Source: an uncultured Eubacterium sp.
GTDB lineage: Bacteria > Bacillota > Clostridia > Lachnospirales > Lachnospiraceae
Assembly (NCBI GenBank): GCA_947178105.1
Contig: CAMWXD010000002.1
Span: 113,924 to 177,923, forward strand
Direction of reading: 5' to 3'
DNA: 64,000 nucleotides
Shown here: one piece after another, positions 8,574 through 15,544 of the stretch
Position numbering within the stretch: position 1 is the first letter of the stretch
Layout: the number at the start of each line of letters is the position of its first letter
Made by a program: the position numbers and the translations under genes
The notes under the pieces: generated by a model
The model's database searches: none
What the model was told of the DNA's origin: nothing
The model's input: the letters and a program-made list of their open reading frames with translations, nothing else

Positions 8574-8602
8574 AGGGCTTTCCTCCTTTAGTTTGCTGGT
8601 TT

Positions 8603-8647
8603 TATTTTCTTTAAGCCTTTGTGGGGCCGTGTCCTAATGAAATGTAG
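8603..8647 (-). pseudogene. Remnant copy of the 3' end of the DUF4041 gene
   Basis: About 80 % identical over 45 bases to 9216-9261, which encodes the C-terminal HIQLERGPRKGLKK of the DUF4041/T5orf172 protein. Here the frame is broken by a one-base deletion and stops. The intact gene and this remnant flank the hicAB pair, which suggests that hicAB was inserted by recombination at this gene end. Confidence 0.65.
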
Positions 8648-8747
8648 ATTTTCTTTATGATTCCATCCATTTTGCTTTTGGCATACGCATTAGCTGGCTA
8701 TGTATATTCAAAATATACATATGCTCAATACCGGGTTTTCAAGCAGG

Positions 8748-8945
8748 CTATCGGAATCGGTAGCTGATTCCGCTTTGTTTTAAAATTTCATTTGCCATAT
8801 GCCGTGATTTTATTTTTGTATCAACCGCTATGCTGCGGTTTGTAATTGGGCTATACCAAATATCGTGGTCCCCTTTTCCATGGCGGCTGAAAAAACAGCC
8901 GTTCTGGGCAAGGATTTTTCGGACAAGTTTTTCATATTCAGCCAT
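8748..8945 (-). CDS. hicA: HicA-type mRNA interferase toxin
   Basis: A 65-residue double-stranded-RNA-binding-like toxin that cleaves mRNA in a ribosome-independent way. It has the HicA layout: an N-terminal VRKILAQNGCFFSRHGKGDHDIWY with the catalytic histidine of the SRHGKGDH block, then the IAVDTKIKSRHMANEILKQSGIS C-terminus. It is slightly short but complete. The start overlaps the stop of the antitoxin gene by one base (TAATG), so translation is probably coupled. Confidence 0.92.
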   Translation of the reverse strand: MAEYEKLVRKILAQNGCFFSRHGKGDHDIWYSPITNRSIAVDTKIKSRHMANEILKQSGISYRFR

Positions 8946-9163
8946 TACAACACCGCCATTTCTCGGCCTTCAGAAACAAATGATATTGGGCCAGGCGGGA
9001 AGCCAGGGCAATTTAGTTCCAGAAGTTCTGGGGCGGCAAGTTTGACGCGCGCCAGTAATGTATCATAGGATTCAGACTCCATGATAAGACCTGGAATATT
9101 GTCGCTTGTTGCATACCAGACATTGGCATCACTGTCCCAAGTTATTTTTACAATGTATTCCAT
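8945..9163 (-). CDS. hicB: HicB-like antitoxin (DUF1902 type)
   Basis: A 72-residue partner of HicA, transcribed before it. YIVKITWDSDANVWYATSDN followed by IPGLIMESESYDTLLARVK is the partially degraded RNase-H-like fold of HicB proteins of the DUF1902 group. There is no separate DNA-binding domain at the C-terminus, so autoregulation must be weak or use another protein. The ATG follows a GGAGGTATCC site. It is expected to neutralise HicA by direct binding. Confidence 0.88.
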   Translation of the reverse strand: MEYIVKITWDSDANVWYATSDNIPGLIMESESYDTLLARVKLAAPELLELNCPGFPPGPISFVSEGREMAVL

Positions 9164-9200
9164 TAAGGATACCTCCTGATAAAGAATATTTACATTTTAT

Positions 9201-10724
9201 TTAGACCTTGGTTTCTATTTTCTTTAGGCCTTTGCGAGGGCCGCGTTCCAATTGAATGTGGTAAGGGTCAGGCATTTCGTATATACCCCATTTAGTGTAC
9301 AGAAGTTCCACAACTGTTTCCGTAGTGGCCGGCTTGGGTTGTTGCGTGGTATTTGGAGTAACAGTATTTTCAGAAGGGGTAAGGGTAACTGTTTCTTTCG
9401 CAGTGGTAGTATTTTGAAAGCTTTCACCTTTCATTTTTAGGCTTATACGAAATTGTTCCGCATCCGGGGTATCGGTGAACTCAACTGTTTTATCAAAGTT
9501 TTCTTTAATTACCTTTTTAATTTCATCAAGTGTTACGTGGAAGAATTCACGCCTGTGGTTTACCATGTTTACTTTTTTATCTTCAAACGCCCTGTGCAGG
9601 GCTGCTTCAAGGGCAGGCGCATCATCCGAGAAGATCATGGCGTGCACGTCGAAATTAAATGGCACGGATGCATCCCCAAGCTCGTCAACGCGGTCCTGGG
9701 GCTCCAGCCGCCTTGTCATCCCAATTTTATATATGTCTTTGCCGAAAGAGCCAATATTTGAGATTACATATACATATCCGGCTTTCATATTCGCCTGCCT
9801 GTAGTCAATATCAGAAAGCGACCGGCCTATATCAGACAAAGTACTTTCCAATTCTTTCTGGCGCAGTAAGAGATCCTTATCGCCAGGGTGTTGTCGGACC
9901 TGTGCCATTAGCTTCTCATATGCTGTCTGATAATGCGTCTGTTCTTTTTCAACCTTGCGGCGGCGTTCTTCCAGTTCCTTCTGTATCCTTGCCTGCTCAC
10001 GCTGTTCGGCCCTTGCTGCTTTTAGCTCTTCCTTTTCCTGCTGTTTTTTTAACTGGTATTCAAAAGCAAGGCGCAGTTCTTTTACTTTTGCGGAAAGATA
10101 TTGCTGGGTGATGGAGATTGACATTATAACACCTAATTTTGAAATCGTTTCCGCAGATTTATAAATCCTGTTTAGAGAAGCGTCAAAGTTTGTATAACGG
10201 ACTTTTGAGATCAATTCATCACATTCAACATTAAATGCCCGGAGCAGAAGCTTCTGTGTGTCGTTTACCATTTTTCGCCCTTTTGAAGCGCTTCCGTTGA
10301 CTTGCCATTGTGTGTTTCCTGTGACCGCCTGCTTATTTTTTATCAGTGCTTTCTGTTCAGACCTGATTTCAGCAAGGGCCTCTTTATAATCGAGTGCATA
10401 GGCAAAATCATACTGTGGCTTGTATAGCCCAAATTCCTGTACCAGGATTTCGTCGTCCATAAATACCAGGTATTTCTTTTTGTCCTGGATGGCATGGCTT
10501 AAGCTGGACAATTCAGAATTTTTAGCGTCAATGGCAGATTGTATGTTGGCGAGTTTTTCCTGTTCTGCCGCCTGTACACCCTGTAGCCTAGAAATTTCCT
10601 GTTTTATGTGAAAGGCGTCCTGAACTTCGGGTGTCATTAATTCTTTCAGGCTTTCATGTTCCTGCTTTAATTGATCCAGTTCAGCTTTATACTGGTTTCC
10701 CTTAAATGTATCTAAAAAACCCAT
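9201..10724 (-). CDS. DUF4041 protein with T5orf172 (GIY-YIG-like) domain
   Basis: A 507-residue protein. The first 110 residues are coiled coil, the middle is the DUF4041 region (MDDEILVQEFGLYKPQYDFAYALDYKEALAEIR and following), then a second charged coiled coil, then from about residue 313 a T5orf172/Mug113 domain (AGYVYVISN, YKIGMTRRLEPQDRVDELG, LEAALHRAFEDKKVN, EFFHV). This last domain is a relative of GIY-YIG nucleases. Such proteins are common in temperate phages of Firmicutes and a role in immunity or exclusion has been guessed, but the function is not known. ATG 10724 has AGGAGG six bases upstream. A longer frame to 10775 would cover that site. Confidence 0.85.
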   Translation of the reverse strand: MGFLDTFKGNQYKAELDQLKQEHESLKELMTPEVQDAFHIKQEISRLQGVQAAEQEKLANIQSAIDAKNSELSSLSHAIQDKKKYLVFMDDEILVQEFGLYKPQYDFAYALDYKEALAEIRSEQKALIKNKQAVTGNTQWQVNGSASKGRKMVNDTQKLLLRAFNVECDELISKVRYTNFDASLNRIYKSAETISKLGVIMSISITQQYLSAKVKELRLAFEYQLKKQQEKEELKAARAEQREQARIQKELEERRRKVEKEQTHYQTAYEKLMAQVRQHPGDKDLLLRQKELESTLSDIGRSLSDIDYRQANMKAGYVYVISNIGSFGKDIYKIGMTRRLEPQDRVDELGDASVPFNFDVHAMIFSDDAPALEAALHRAFEDKKVNMVNHRREFFHVTLDEIKKVIKENFDKTVEFTDTPDAEQFRISLKMKGESFQNTTTAKETVTLTPSENTVTPNTTQQPKPATTETVVELLYTKWGIYEMPDPYHIQLERGPRKGLKKIETKV

Positions 10725-10735
10725 TATGCTTCCTC

Positions 10736-10816
10736 CTATTGTATCGTGTTTTGATTTATCCTCTGGCAGATCCAAATGAGCTGATTTACTAGATTAGTGG
10801 TGATGGGTTTTTCCAT
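10736..10816 (-). CDS. Possible 26-residue leader peptide before the DUF4041 gene
   Basis: ATG at 10816 with TAGGGAATC upstream reads MEKPITTNLVNQLIWICQRI and six further residues to a TAG at 10736. That stop touches the AGGAGG of the next gene, an arrangement typical of translational coupling. It is too short to support by similarity. Confidence 0.3.
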   Translation of the reverse strand: MEKPITTNLVNQLIWICQRINQNTIQ

Positions 10817-10873
10817 GATTCCCTATTTATAATAGATTCTTTGTAACATAACGAAAGGAGTGGCATTTTTTAA

Positions 10874-11065
10874 TCATGAGAAAATACCTGGTTTAAAGTT
10901 TATGGATTTAGGCAGTTTTCCTTTCTTGTAATTTTCTAATGTGCTTTTTGCTTCTTTTAATGTTAGCCCGGTTAATTTTCTTAATTCGCGAATCGCTTCT
11001 ATTTTATTAACACCATGCCGCAGAATAAGCTCATCTAAATCACATTCTATATTATTCAATATCAT
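10874..11065 (-). CDS. Small protein resembling a ribosomal L7/L12 C-terminal domain
   Basis: A 63-residue protein: KIEAIRELRKLTGLTLKEAKSTLENYKKGKLP has the helix pattern and the TGLxLKEAK motif of the L7/L12 C-terminal domain, which is also found as a free-standing module in phage and bacterial accessory genes. It is probably an interaction domain; the target is unknown. The ATG at 11065 is preferred because GGAGG lies eight bases upstream; a GTG at 11074 would overlap that site. Confidence 0.65.
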   Translation of the reverse strand: MILNNIECDLDELILRHGVNKIEAIRELRKLTGLTLKEAKSTLENYKKGKLPKSINFKPGIFS

Positions 11066-11131
11066 GTATAACACCTCCGAAATATAATCAGTTATCTTGT
11101 CAACAGGGTAAAGTATGATTGTGTTGCTTTG

Positions 11132-12313
11132 TTAAACTGCTATTGTGCTGCCTTCGGTACCACTCGAAGGCTGGGATTTTCCCTGGCTGTCAGCGTATTT
11201 CTCATCTGCTGCAACAGATGTTTTTTCTTTCTTTTCTATACTTTCAATGCTAAGATCTCTTGACCGATCTAAAATATTTTTTTTATAGGCGGGTAGACAA
11301 TCGCGATAATTCATTATAAGTGCCAGTTCATCATCACTAAGGCTAGATAGTCCAACATCTGTTTTGCCAACAAGATAGTCCATAGAAACATTAAAAGCAT
11401 AAGATATTTTTAGAAGCTCCGATAATGTAGGCATTCTGTTCCAACATATGTCTATAAACTCTTGTTTAGTCAGTCCAAGCTGTTCTTGGACATTATTTTG
11501 ATCAACCTTATTGTTGTAACATAATTCTTCCAATCTGGATTTAAAATGGTTGTTACCTTCACTGTAAAATACAGGAAATATTTTCCCGTCAATTTCAAAA
11601 AGCTCATCATGAGAACGAGTTGATACAATATCAACTGCACCAGTAAGATAATCAATGTCATATCCAGTAACATGTGACAGTTTTTGAAGAAGCATCAGTG
11701 ATGGGATATATTTACCCATTTCAATACCCATATACGTTTCTGTGTTAATATTAAGTTTTTTTGCAATATCTTGTTCTGATAAATTAACTTTGTTTCTATA
11801 TTTATTTAGAATGTTTCCTAGACGGTTTGATGATGGTGGATAACGCCATTCTAAATTTTGCTCTATATTTGTAGAACGTATATCTGTAAGGCATAGTATA
11901 TAGTCAGTTGTTTCAAAAAAACATTCTGCAAAAGAAATAACTTCTGTTATGTTTGGTTTTTTCATTTCATTTAAGATATTTTCTAGCCTCTGTTTTTGGA
12001 TTTTTGTAGTAATAGAAACAGATGAAATACCTATATCTAATTCGTCCATTAATTCTAATATTCTTTTAGAAATCAACGTTTCGTTTTTTTTGATAGCTTT
12101 TTTGTATGGAGACCGGTTATTCGAACGTTCAAGTAAATAATCACTCGAAACCGCAAATATCTCACATATTGAAACTAATGTTTCAATATTAGGAAGTCGT
12201 CGATTTTGCTCATACATTCCAATTGAACTGGTAGACACATTAGCTAAATTACCTAAATATTCTTGCGAAAAGCCAGCCTCTTTCCGAAGGTTATATATCA
12301 TATCGCCAAGCAT
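11132..12313 (-). CDS. Phage repressor-like regulator built of four HTH-like units
   Basis: This is the likely lysogeny repressor, transcribed away from the early genes. Residues 1-64 are a typical XRE/Cro-C1 HTH (LRKEAGFSQEYLGNLANVSTSSIGMYEQNRRLP). Units at about 82-144, 161-228 and 252-319 follow the same plan, each closing with a related end: SSDYLLERSN, TTDYILCLTD, DIDYLTGAVD and SMDYLVGKTD. Only the first and third have clear recognition helices; the second and fourth are divergent. A Ser/Lys/Glu-rich tail follows. No peptidase domain for RecA-driven cleavage is present. A second-strand gene at 12454 and ACACA/TGTGT operators lie upstream. Confidence 0.85.
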   Translation of the reverse strand: MLGDMIYNLRKEAGFSQEYLGNLANVSTSSIGMYEQNRRLPNIETLVSICEIFAVSSDYLLERSNNRSPYKKAIKKNETLISKRILELMDELDIGISSVSITTKIQKQRLENILNEMKKPNITEVISFAECFFETTDYILCLTDIRSTNIEQNLEWRYPPSSNRLGNILNKYRNKVNLSEQDIAKKLNINTETYMGIEMGKYIPSLMLLQKLSHVTGYDIDYLTGAVDIVSTRSHDELFEIDGKIFPVFYSEGNNHFKSRLEELCYNNKVDQNNVQEQLGLTKQEFIDICWNRMPTLSELLKISYAFNVSMDYLVGKTDVGLSSLSDDELALIMNYRDCLPAYKKNILDRSRDLSIESIEKKEKTSVAADEKYADSQGKSQPSSGTEGSTIAV

Positions 12314-12340
12314 AAAACACCTCTTTCTTAAATCGTATAT

Positions 12341-12346
12341 AGTATA
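12341..12346 (-). promoter_or_regulatory. Probable -10 box of the repressor gene
   Basis: TATACT on the minus strand, 28 bases upstream of the repressor ATG. No good -35 is visible at the right distance, so the promoter may be weak or activated. Confidence 0.35.
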
Positions 12347-12369
12347 TCAAAAAAAACACACATAATCTC

Positions 12370-12437
12370 ACACAAAAAATGTGTTGACAATACAAAGTAC
12401 GTGTGTTATATTATAAAAAATCACACATAATAAGTGT
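12370..12437 (+). promoter_or_regulatory. Early promoter with repressor operators
   Basis: TTGACA (12384-12389), 17 bases, TATATT (12407-12412) drive the early genes. A perfect 15-bp palindrome ACACA-N5-TGTGT (12370-12384) overlaps the -35 box. A second site ACACA-N5-AGTGT (12423-12437) lies between the -10 and the ribosome binding site. Extra half sites ACACACA (about 12355) and ACGTGTGT (12399-12406) lie between and beside them. The arrangement suits occlusion by the divergently encoded repressor or the Cro-like protein. Confidence 0.75.
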
Positions 12438-12453
12438 AGAAAGGAGTGATAAA

Positions 12454-12699
12454 ATGAATGATAGACTACGTGATTTCCGAATGAAACAAGGGATGTCTAT
12501 ACAAGAAATGAGCGAATACATTGGAGTATCAAAGTCTGCATATGAAAAAGTTGAATATGCGCAAAGAACGCCAAGTTATAATTTTGTTAAAAAGTTTAAA
12601 TCAAAGTATCCTCAAAGCAATACAGATCTTCTTTTTTTGCCAATGTCTACACTCAAAATGTGTGATTTATATAATTATAAAATATGGAGGCAAAAATAA
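12454..12699 (+). CDS. XRE-family (Cro-like) regulator
   Basis: An 81-residue protein with a single HTH: RLRDFRMKQGMSIQEMSEYIGVSKSAYEKVEYAQRTPS. It is the first gene under the early promoter, in the place of cro. The ATG follows AAAGGAGTGATAAA. Probably it binds the ACACA/TGTGT operators in opposition to the four-unit repressor; this is inferred from position only. The composition is AT-rich, like the repressor and unlike the genes downstream. Confidence 0.82.
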   Translation: MNDRLRDFRMKQGMSIQEMSEYIGVSKSAYEKVEYAQRTPSYNFVKKFKSKYPQSNTDLLFLPMSTLKMCDLYNYKIWRQK

Positions 12700-12701
12700 A
12701 A

Positions 12702-13175
12702 ATGGCAAATATTACACCAAAAACTAGCTCTAACATTTTTTATAAAGCCCGTTGCGCAGCATCAACACACAACGAGCAGTTAAAGAGCAGGGAAGGGGCT
12801 GCAGATATCATGTCAATTGATAGAGGCAGACTTTATAGGGTTGAAAGTGGGGTGGTTAACCCATATCCGGAGGAAGTCCATCTGATGGCAGATTTGTACA
12901 ACGCTCCAGAACTTAGAAATTATTATTGTACCGAAATCTGTCCATTGGGATGCGATATGCCAAAAGTCAGTGCCGTAGATTTAGACCGAATAACGGTCAG
13001 GGCATTGTCATCATTTAAAAAGATCAGCCAGACAGAAAAAATTTTACTGGATATTACAGAAGACGGCATTATTTCAGATGATGAAAGGCCAGCTATGCAG
13101 AAGGTGTTAGAGAATCTGGTAGAATTGGAAGTCATTGCCCAAAATCTGAAAGTCTGGGTTAAGAAAAATTTATAG
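12702..13175 (+). CDS. Phage HTH-type regulator, function unknown
   Basis: A 157-residue protein. The first half is an XRE-like fold (FYKARCAASTHNEQLKSREGAADIMSIDRGRLYRVESGVVNPYPEEVHLMADLYNAPELRNYYC), which is a recurring phage protein type of Firmicutes. The second half is helical (ISQTEKILLDITEDGIISDDERPAMQKVLENLVELEVIAQNLKVWV). ATG 12702 is preferred, with GGAGG 11 bases upstream; ATG 12684 would overlap the site. It probably belongs to the early regulatory cascade. Confidence 0.75.
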   Translation: MANITPKTSSNIFYKARCAASTHNEQLKSREGAADIMSIDRGRLYRVESGVVNPYPEEVHLMADLYNAPELRNYYCTEICPLGCDMPKVSAVDLDRITVRALSSFKKISQTEKILLDITEDGIISDDERPAMQKVLENLVELEVIAQNLKVWVKKNL

Positions 13176-13241
13176 GGAGGCATGAATGTGTTTTTAGCAC
13201 AAAATCTAAAATTTTTGCGAGAGCATTGCAGGAGGGATTGT

Positions 13242-13514
13242 ATGGGAACTTTGGAGACGGCGCCGGGCGTCGTAAGGCTGGCAACTAGGATTTTTGTTAC
13301 CTGGGAGGACGTAACGGAGCTTCTTGGATGTAGGAAAAGCAAGGCATATAACGTTATCCATGAAGTAAATGAATGCGCCAGGAAAAAAGGAAACAGGCCG
13401 TTTCCGTCTGGAAAGGCGAATAAGTACCTGTTTTCAGAAATCTATGGGATTCCAATTGAAGAAGTGGACAGGGTAATTGGAGGCAGGCAGGAGGTATGGC
13501 ATGGCGTTTTATAG
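13242..13514 (+). CDS. Excisionase-like small DNA-binding protein
   Basis: A 90-residue protein; VTWEDVTELLGCRKSKAYNVIHEVNECARKKG is a winged-helix/excisionase-type HTH, found in phage and ICE proteins annotated as Xis-like. ATG 13242 has AGGAGG six bases upstream. A frame beginning at 13182 would add MNVFLAQNLKFLREHC, which looks like the start of a different XRE gene and may be a remnant. A role in excision or early regulation is inferred. Confidence 0.65.
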   Translation: MGTLETAPGVVRLATRIFVTWEDVTELLGCRKSKAYNVIHEVNECARKKGNRPFPSGKANKYLFSEIYGIPIEEVDRVIGGRQEVWHGVL

Positions 13515-13674
13515 TATTTGCCCGAAATGTGGGGCTCACCTGGATCCTGGGGAATCGTGCGATTGTGAAGAAATGACAGAAAAAGAAAAGAAGGCAGTGG
13601 AGCGGATGCTGGTCATGGAAAAAGGCACAAACCAGCTTGCATTTAACTGGCCTTCGGGAAAGGTAGGTTTGTGA
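13501..13674 (+). CDS. Small zinc-ribbon protein
   Basis: A 57-residue protein with CPKCGAHLDPGESCDCEE, which gives four or five cysteines able to bind one zinc. The ATG at 13501 follows AGGAGG and lies inside the end of the previous gene. The TGA stop overlaps the ATG of the next gene. Function unknown. Confidence 0.65.
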   Translation: MAFYSICPKCGAHLDPGESCDCEEMTEKEKKAVERMLVMEKGTNQLAFNWPSGKVGL

Positions 13675-14060
13675 TGCAGAAAGCAGGATTAATCAGACAG
13701 AATTTATTAAACAGAAGGGAGAAGAGGGCGCATGTACACAACATGCATAAAGTGCTGCTTCTTGTGGAATGTGAGTATATTTCAGAAGATTCCAAAGGCA
13801 GGTTATATCTGTCCCAGGTGCAGGAAGTCAGAAATCCGGCAGCCAGAATGCGTTCAGAAAAAGTATCAGTAATCACGGCAAAGCTGATCCTGTCCGGAGT
13901 TATGACAGCTCCGTTTGCGGCATGGTCAATCATATATGCATTCCTTGAAAGGGGATATAAAGCCTATGGCGGGGAATATTTGTTTATCATTATGGTTTTC
14001 CTGGCAGTCTATTGGGCATTAAGCAAATTTATTGCATATTCAGATATGGATATCCTTTAA
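13674..14060 (+). CDS. Small membrane protein
   Basis: A 128-residue protein with a basic N-terminus and two membrane segments (about SVITAKLILSGVMTAPFAAW, and YLFIIMVFLAVYWALSKFIAY). The ATG overlaps the previous stop (TGATG). No family is recognised. A membrane protein in an early operon might act in exclusion, but nothing shows this directly. Confidence 0.65.
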   Translation: MQKAGLIRQNLLNRREKRAHVHNMHKVLLLVECEYISEDSKGRLYLSQVQEVRNPAARMRSEKVSVITAKLILSGVMTAPFAAWSIIYAFLERGYKAYGGEYLFIIMVFLAVYWALSKFIAYSDMDIL

Positions 14061-14072
14061 GGAGGCAGAATC

Positions 14073-14381
14073 TTGGAATCGTTAAAAATAGGTGTTGAAG
14101 AAAAGCTTGGATTTAAGGTTGAAGACAGGCAGTTTCAAAAATCATTACACCGTGCCAGAAAAAAACTCTGTTCTATCATTTCCAGATATGGAGATGCTGA
14201 TGGGCGCAGGCTAGAACCGGAATACCTACAAGAACTGGTATGTGAAGATATAAAAGCAAACGTTCTTGCAGAAGCAACTATGTTAATGGCAGTAAACATG
14301 CGCAATATGGAAAAAGAGCGCCTGGCAGGTTGCCGAGGCACTCACATAAGCACTCCTATTGTAGCATGGGAATGCAAATAA
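14073..14381 (+). CDS. Small phage protein of unknown function
   Basis: A 102-residue, helix-rich protein that starts at TTG 14073, seven bases after AAGGAGG. It has a basic centre (FQKSLHRARKKLCSIISRYGDADGRRLEPEYLQELVCEDIK) and a methionine-rich segment (TMLMAVNMRNMEKERL). It precedes the recombination genes. Confidence 0.6.
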   Translation: MESLKIGVEEKLGFKVEDRQFQKSLHRARKKLCSIISRYGDADGRRLEPEYLQELVCEDIKANVLAEATMLMAVNMRNMEKERLAGCRGTHISTPIVAWECK

Positions 14382-14401
14382 ATCAATATGGAGGATAAAA
14401 A

Positions 14402-15544
14402 ATGCAAAATTTATCAATTCAGAATGTCCTGAACAGCAGGGACAGTTACAATCTTGCGATTCCATTCGTGGAAACGCAGCAGATCAATCCGTTTTATAAA
14501 ATGAGTGTTTCGCTTCTTTATGTAGATTCCAGCGGGCCGGCAGGCCAGATCTATAAAGTGGGTTCCCGCAGCCAGGGGAATGGTCGGTGGGAAGACTTAT
14601 ATTCTCTGACAAAGCCTTTCCTGCAGCGGCTTGCAACGGAAGCTGGCATTCAATTTGGACCGGGATCCGGTGATGTGGTGAAGATGGACGAAAATACTTG
14701 GAAAGCAAGTGCTTTTGGCGCTATCCGGCTTCCTGACGGGAGCGTGCGCACCAGTAATAATTTCAAAGTAATAGACCTTGTGACAGAGGAGAAAAAGTAC
14801 CGTTTGTCATATGAAGAAAAGGCAGAAAGAGGGATTTCCGACTATAAGGCAGCAAAGGAAGCTGCTAAAAAATATGCAGGGGAATGGGCCGATACGGGAC
14901 AGACCAATGATCAGGGGTATCCTGTTAAGATTTATGTTATTGCAGAGCATGACAGGGGTAAATATATCGAAAACAGCCTTTTGGATGCTATGACACAGCT
15001 GCGGGCGAATGCGCCACAGAAAGCTGCCACAGGAGCTATTCTGAGGGTGATCAGAGATCTTTTAGGCATCAAAGGCACTTATACTATCGGGGAACTAAAA
15101 AAACCTTTTGCAGTAGCAAGGACTTCTTTTTCTCCGGATTACAATGATCCGGTGGTAAAACAGATGATGCTGCAGCAGGCCATGCAGAGTGTAGGGAATC
15201 TTTTTGGGAATACGCAGCCGGTTATGCAGACAATTTCCATTCCGCAGGCAGCAGATGATGAAATAGATATGCCTGCAGATATATATGAGGATGCTTCTGT
15301 GCAGCCGGTTTTAGAACAGAATCAGAACGGACAGCCAGACAGCCGCAAAAACCAGCGGCGGTCAGAGGAACCGGTCAGTCGGGAAATGACAGAAAAAGAC
15401 CGTTCACAGGATTTCTGCTGCGATAAGTGCGGCAGCGTGATACCAAAAAAAGTATGGAACTATTCTTATGAAAATATGGGGCAGCCATTATGTTATAAAT
15501 GCCAGAAGGCTGTCAAGAACCAGCAGGGAGGGAGGCAGTTATGA
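14402..15544 (+). CDS. Phage recombination-associated protein with C-terminal zinc ribbon
   Basis: A 380-residue protein whose main part I do not recognise by family. The C-terminus CCDKCGSVIPKKVWNYSYENMGQPLCYKCQK is a four-cysteine ribbon very like the tail found on Firmicute phage recombination proteins. It overlaps the start of the SbcD-SbcC fusion by four bases (ATG inside its last codons). From this position a single-strand annealing or single-strand binding partner of the nuclease is the best guess. The region 255-330 is low in complexity (Gln/Met/Asp-rich). Confidence 0.6.
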   Translation: MQNLSIQNVLNSRDSYNLAIPFVETQQINPFYKMSVSLLYVDSSGPAGQIYKVGSRSQGNGRWEDLYSLTKPFLQRLATEAGIQFGPGSGDVVKMDENTWKASAFGAIRLPDGSVRTSNNFKVIDLVTEEKKYRLSYEEKAERGISDYKAAKEAAKKYAGEWADTGQTNDQGYPVKIYVIAEHDRGKYIENSLLDAMTQLRANAPQKAATGAILRVIRDLLGIKGTYTIGELKKPFAVARTSFSPDYNDPVVKQMMLQQAMQSVGNLFGNTQPVMQTISIPQAADDEIDMPADIYEDASVQPVLEQNQNGQPDSRKNQRRSEEPVSREMTEKDRSQDFCCDKCGSVIPKKVWNYSYENMGQPLCYKCQKAVKNQQGGRQL

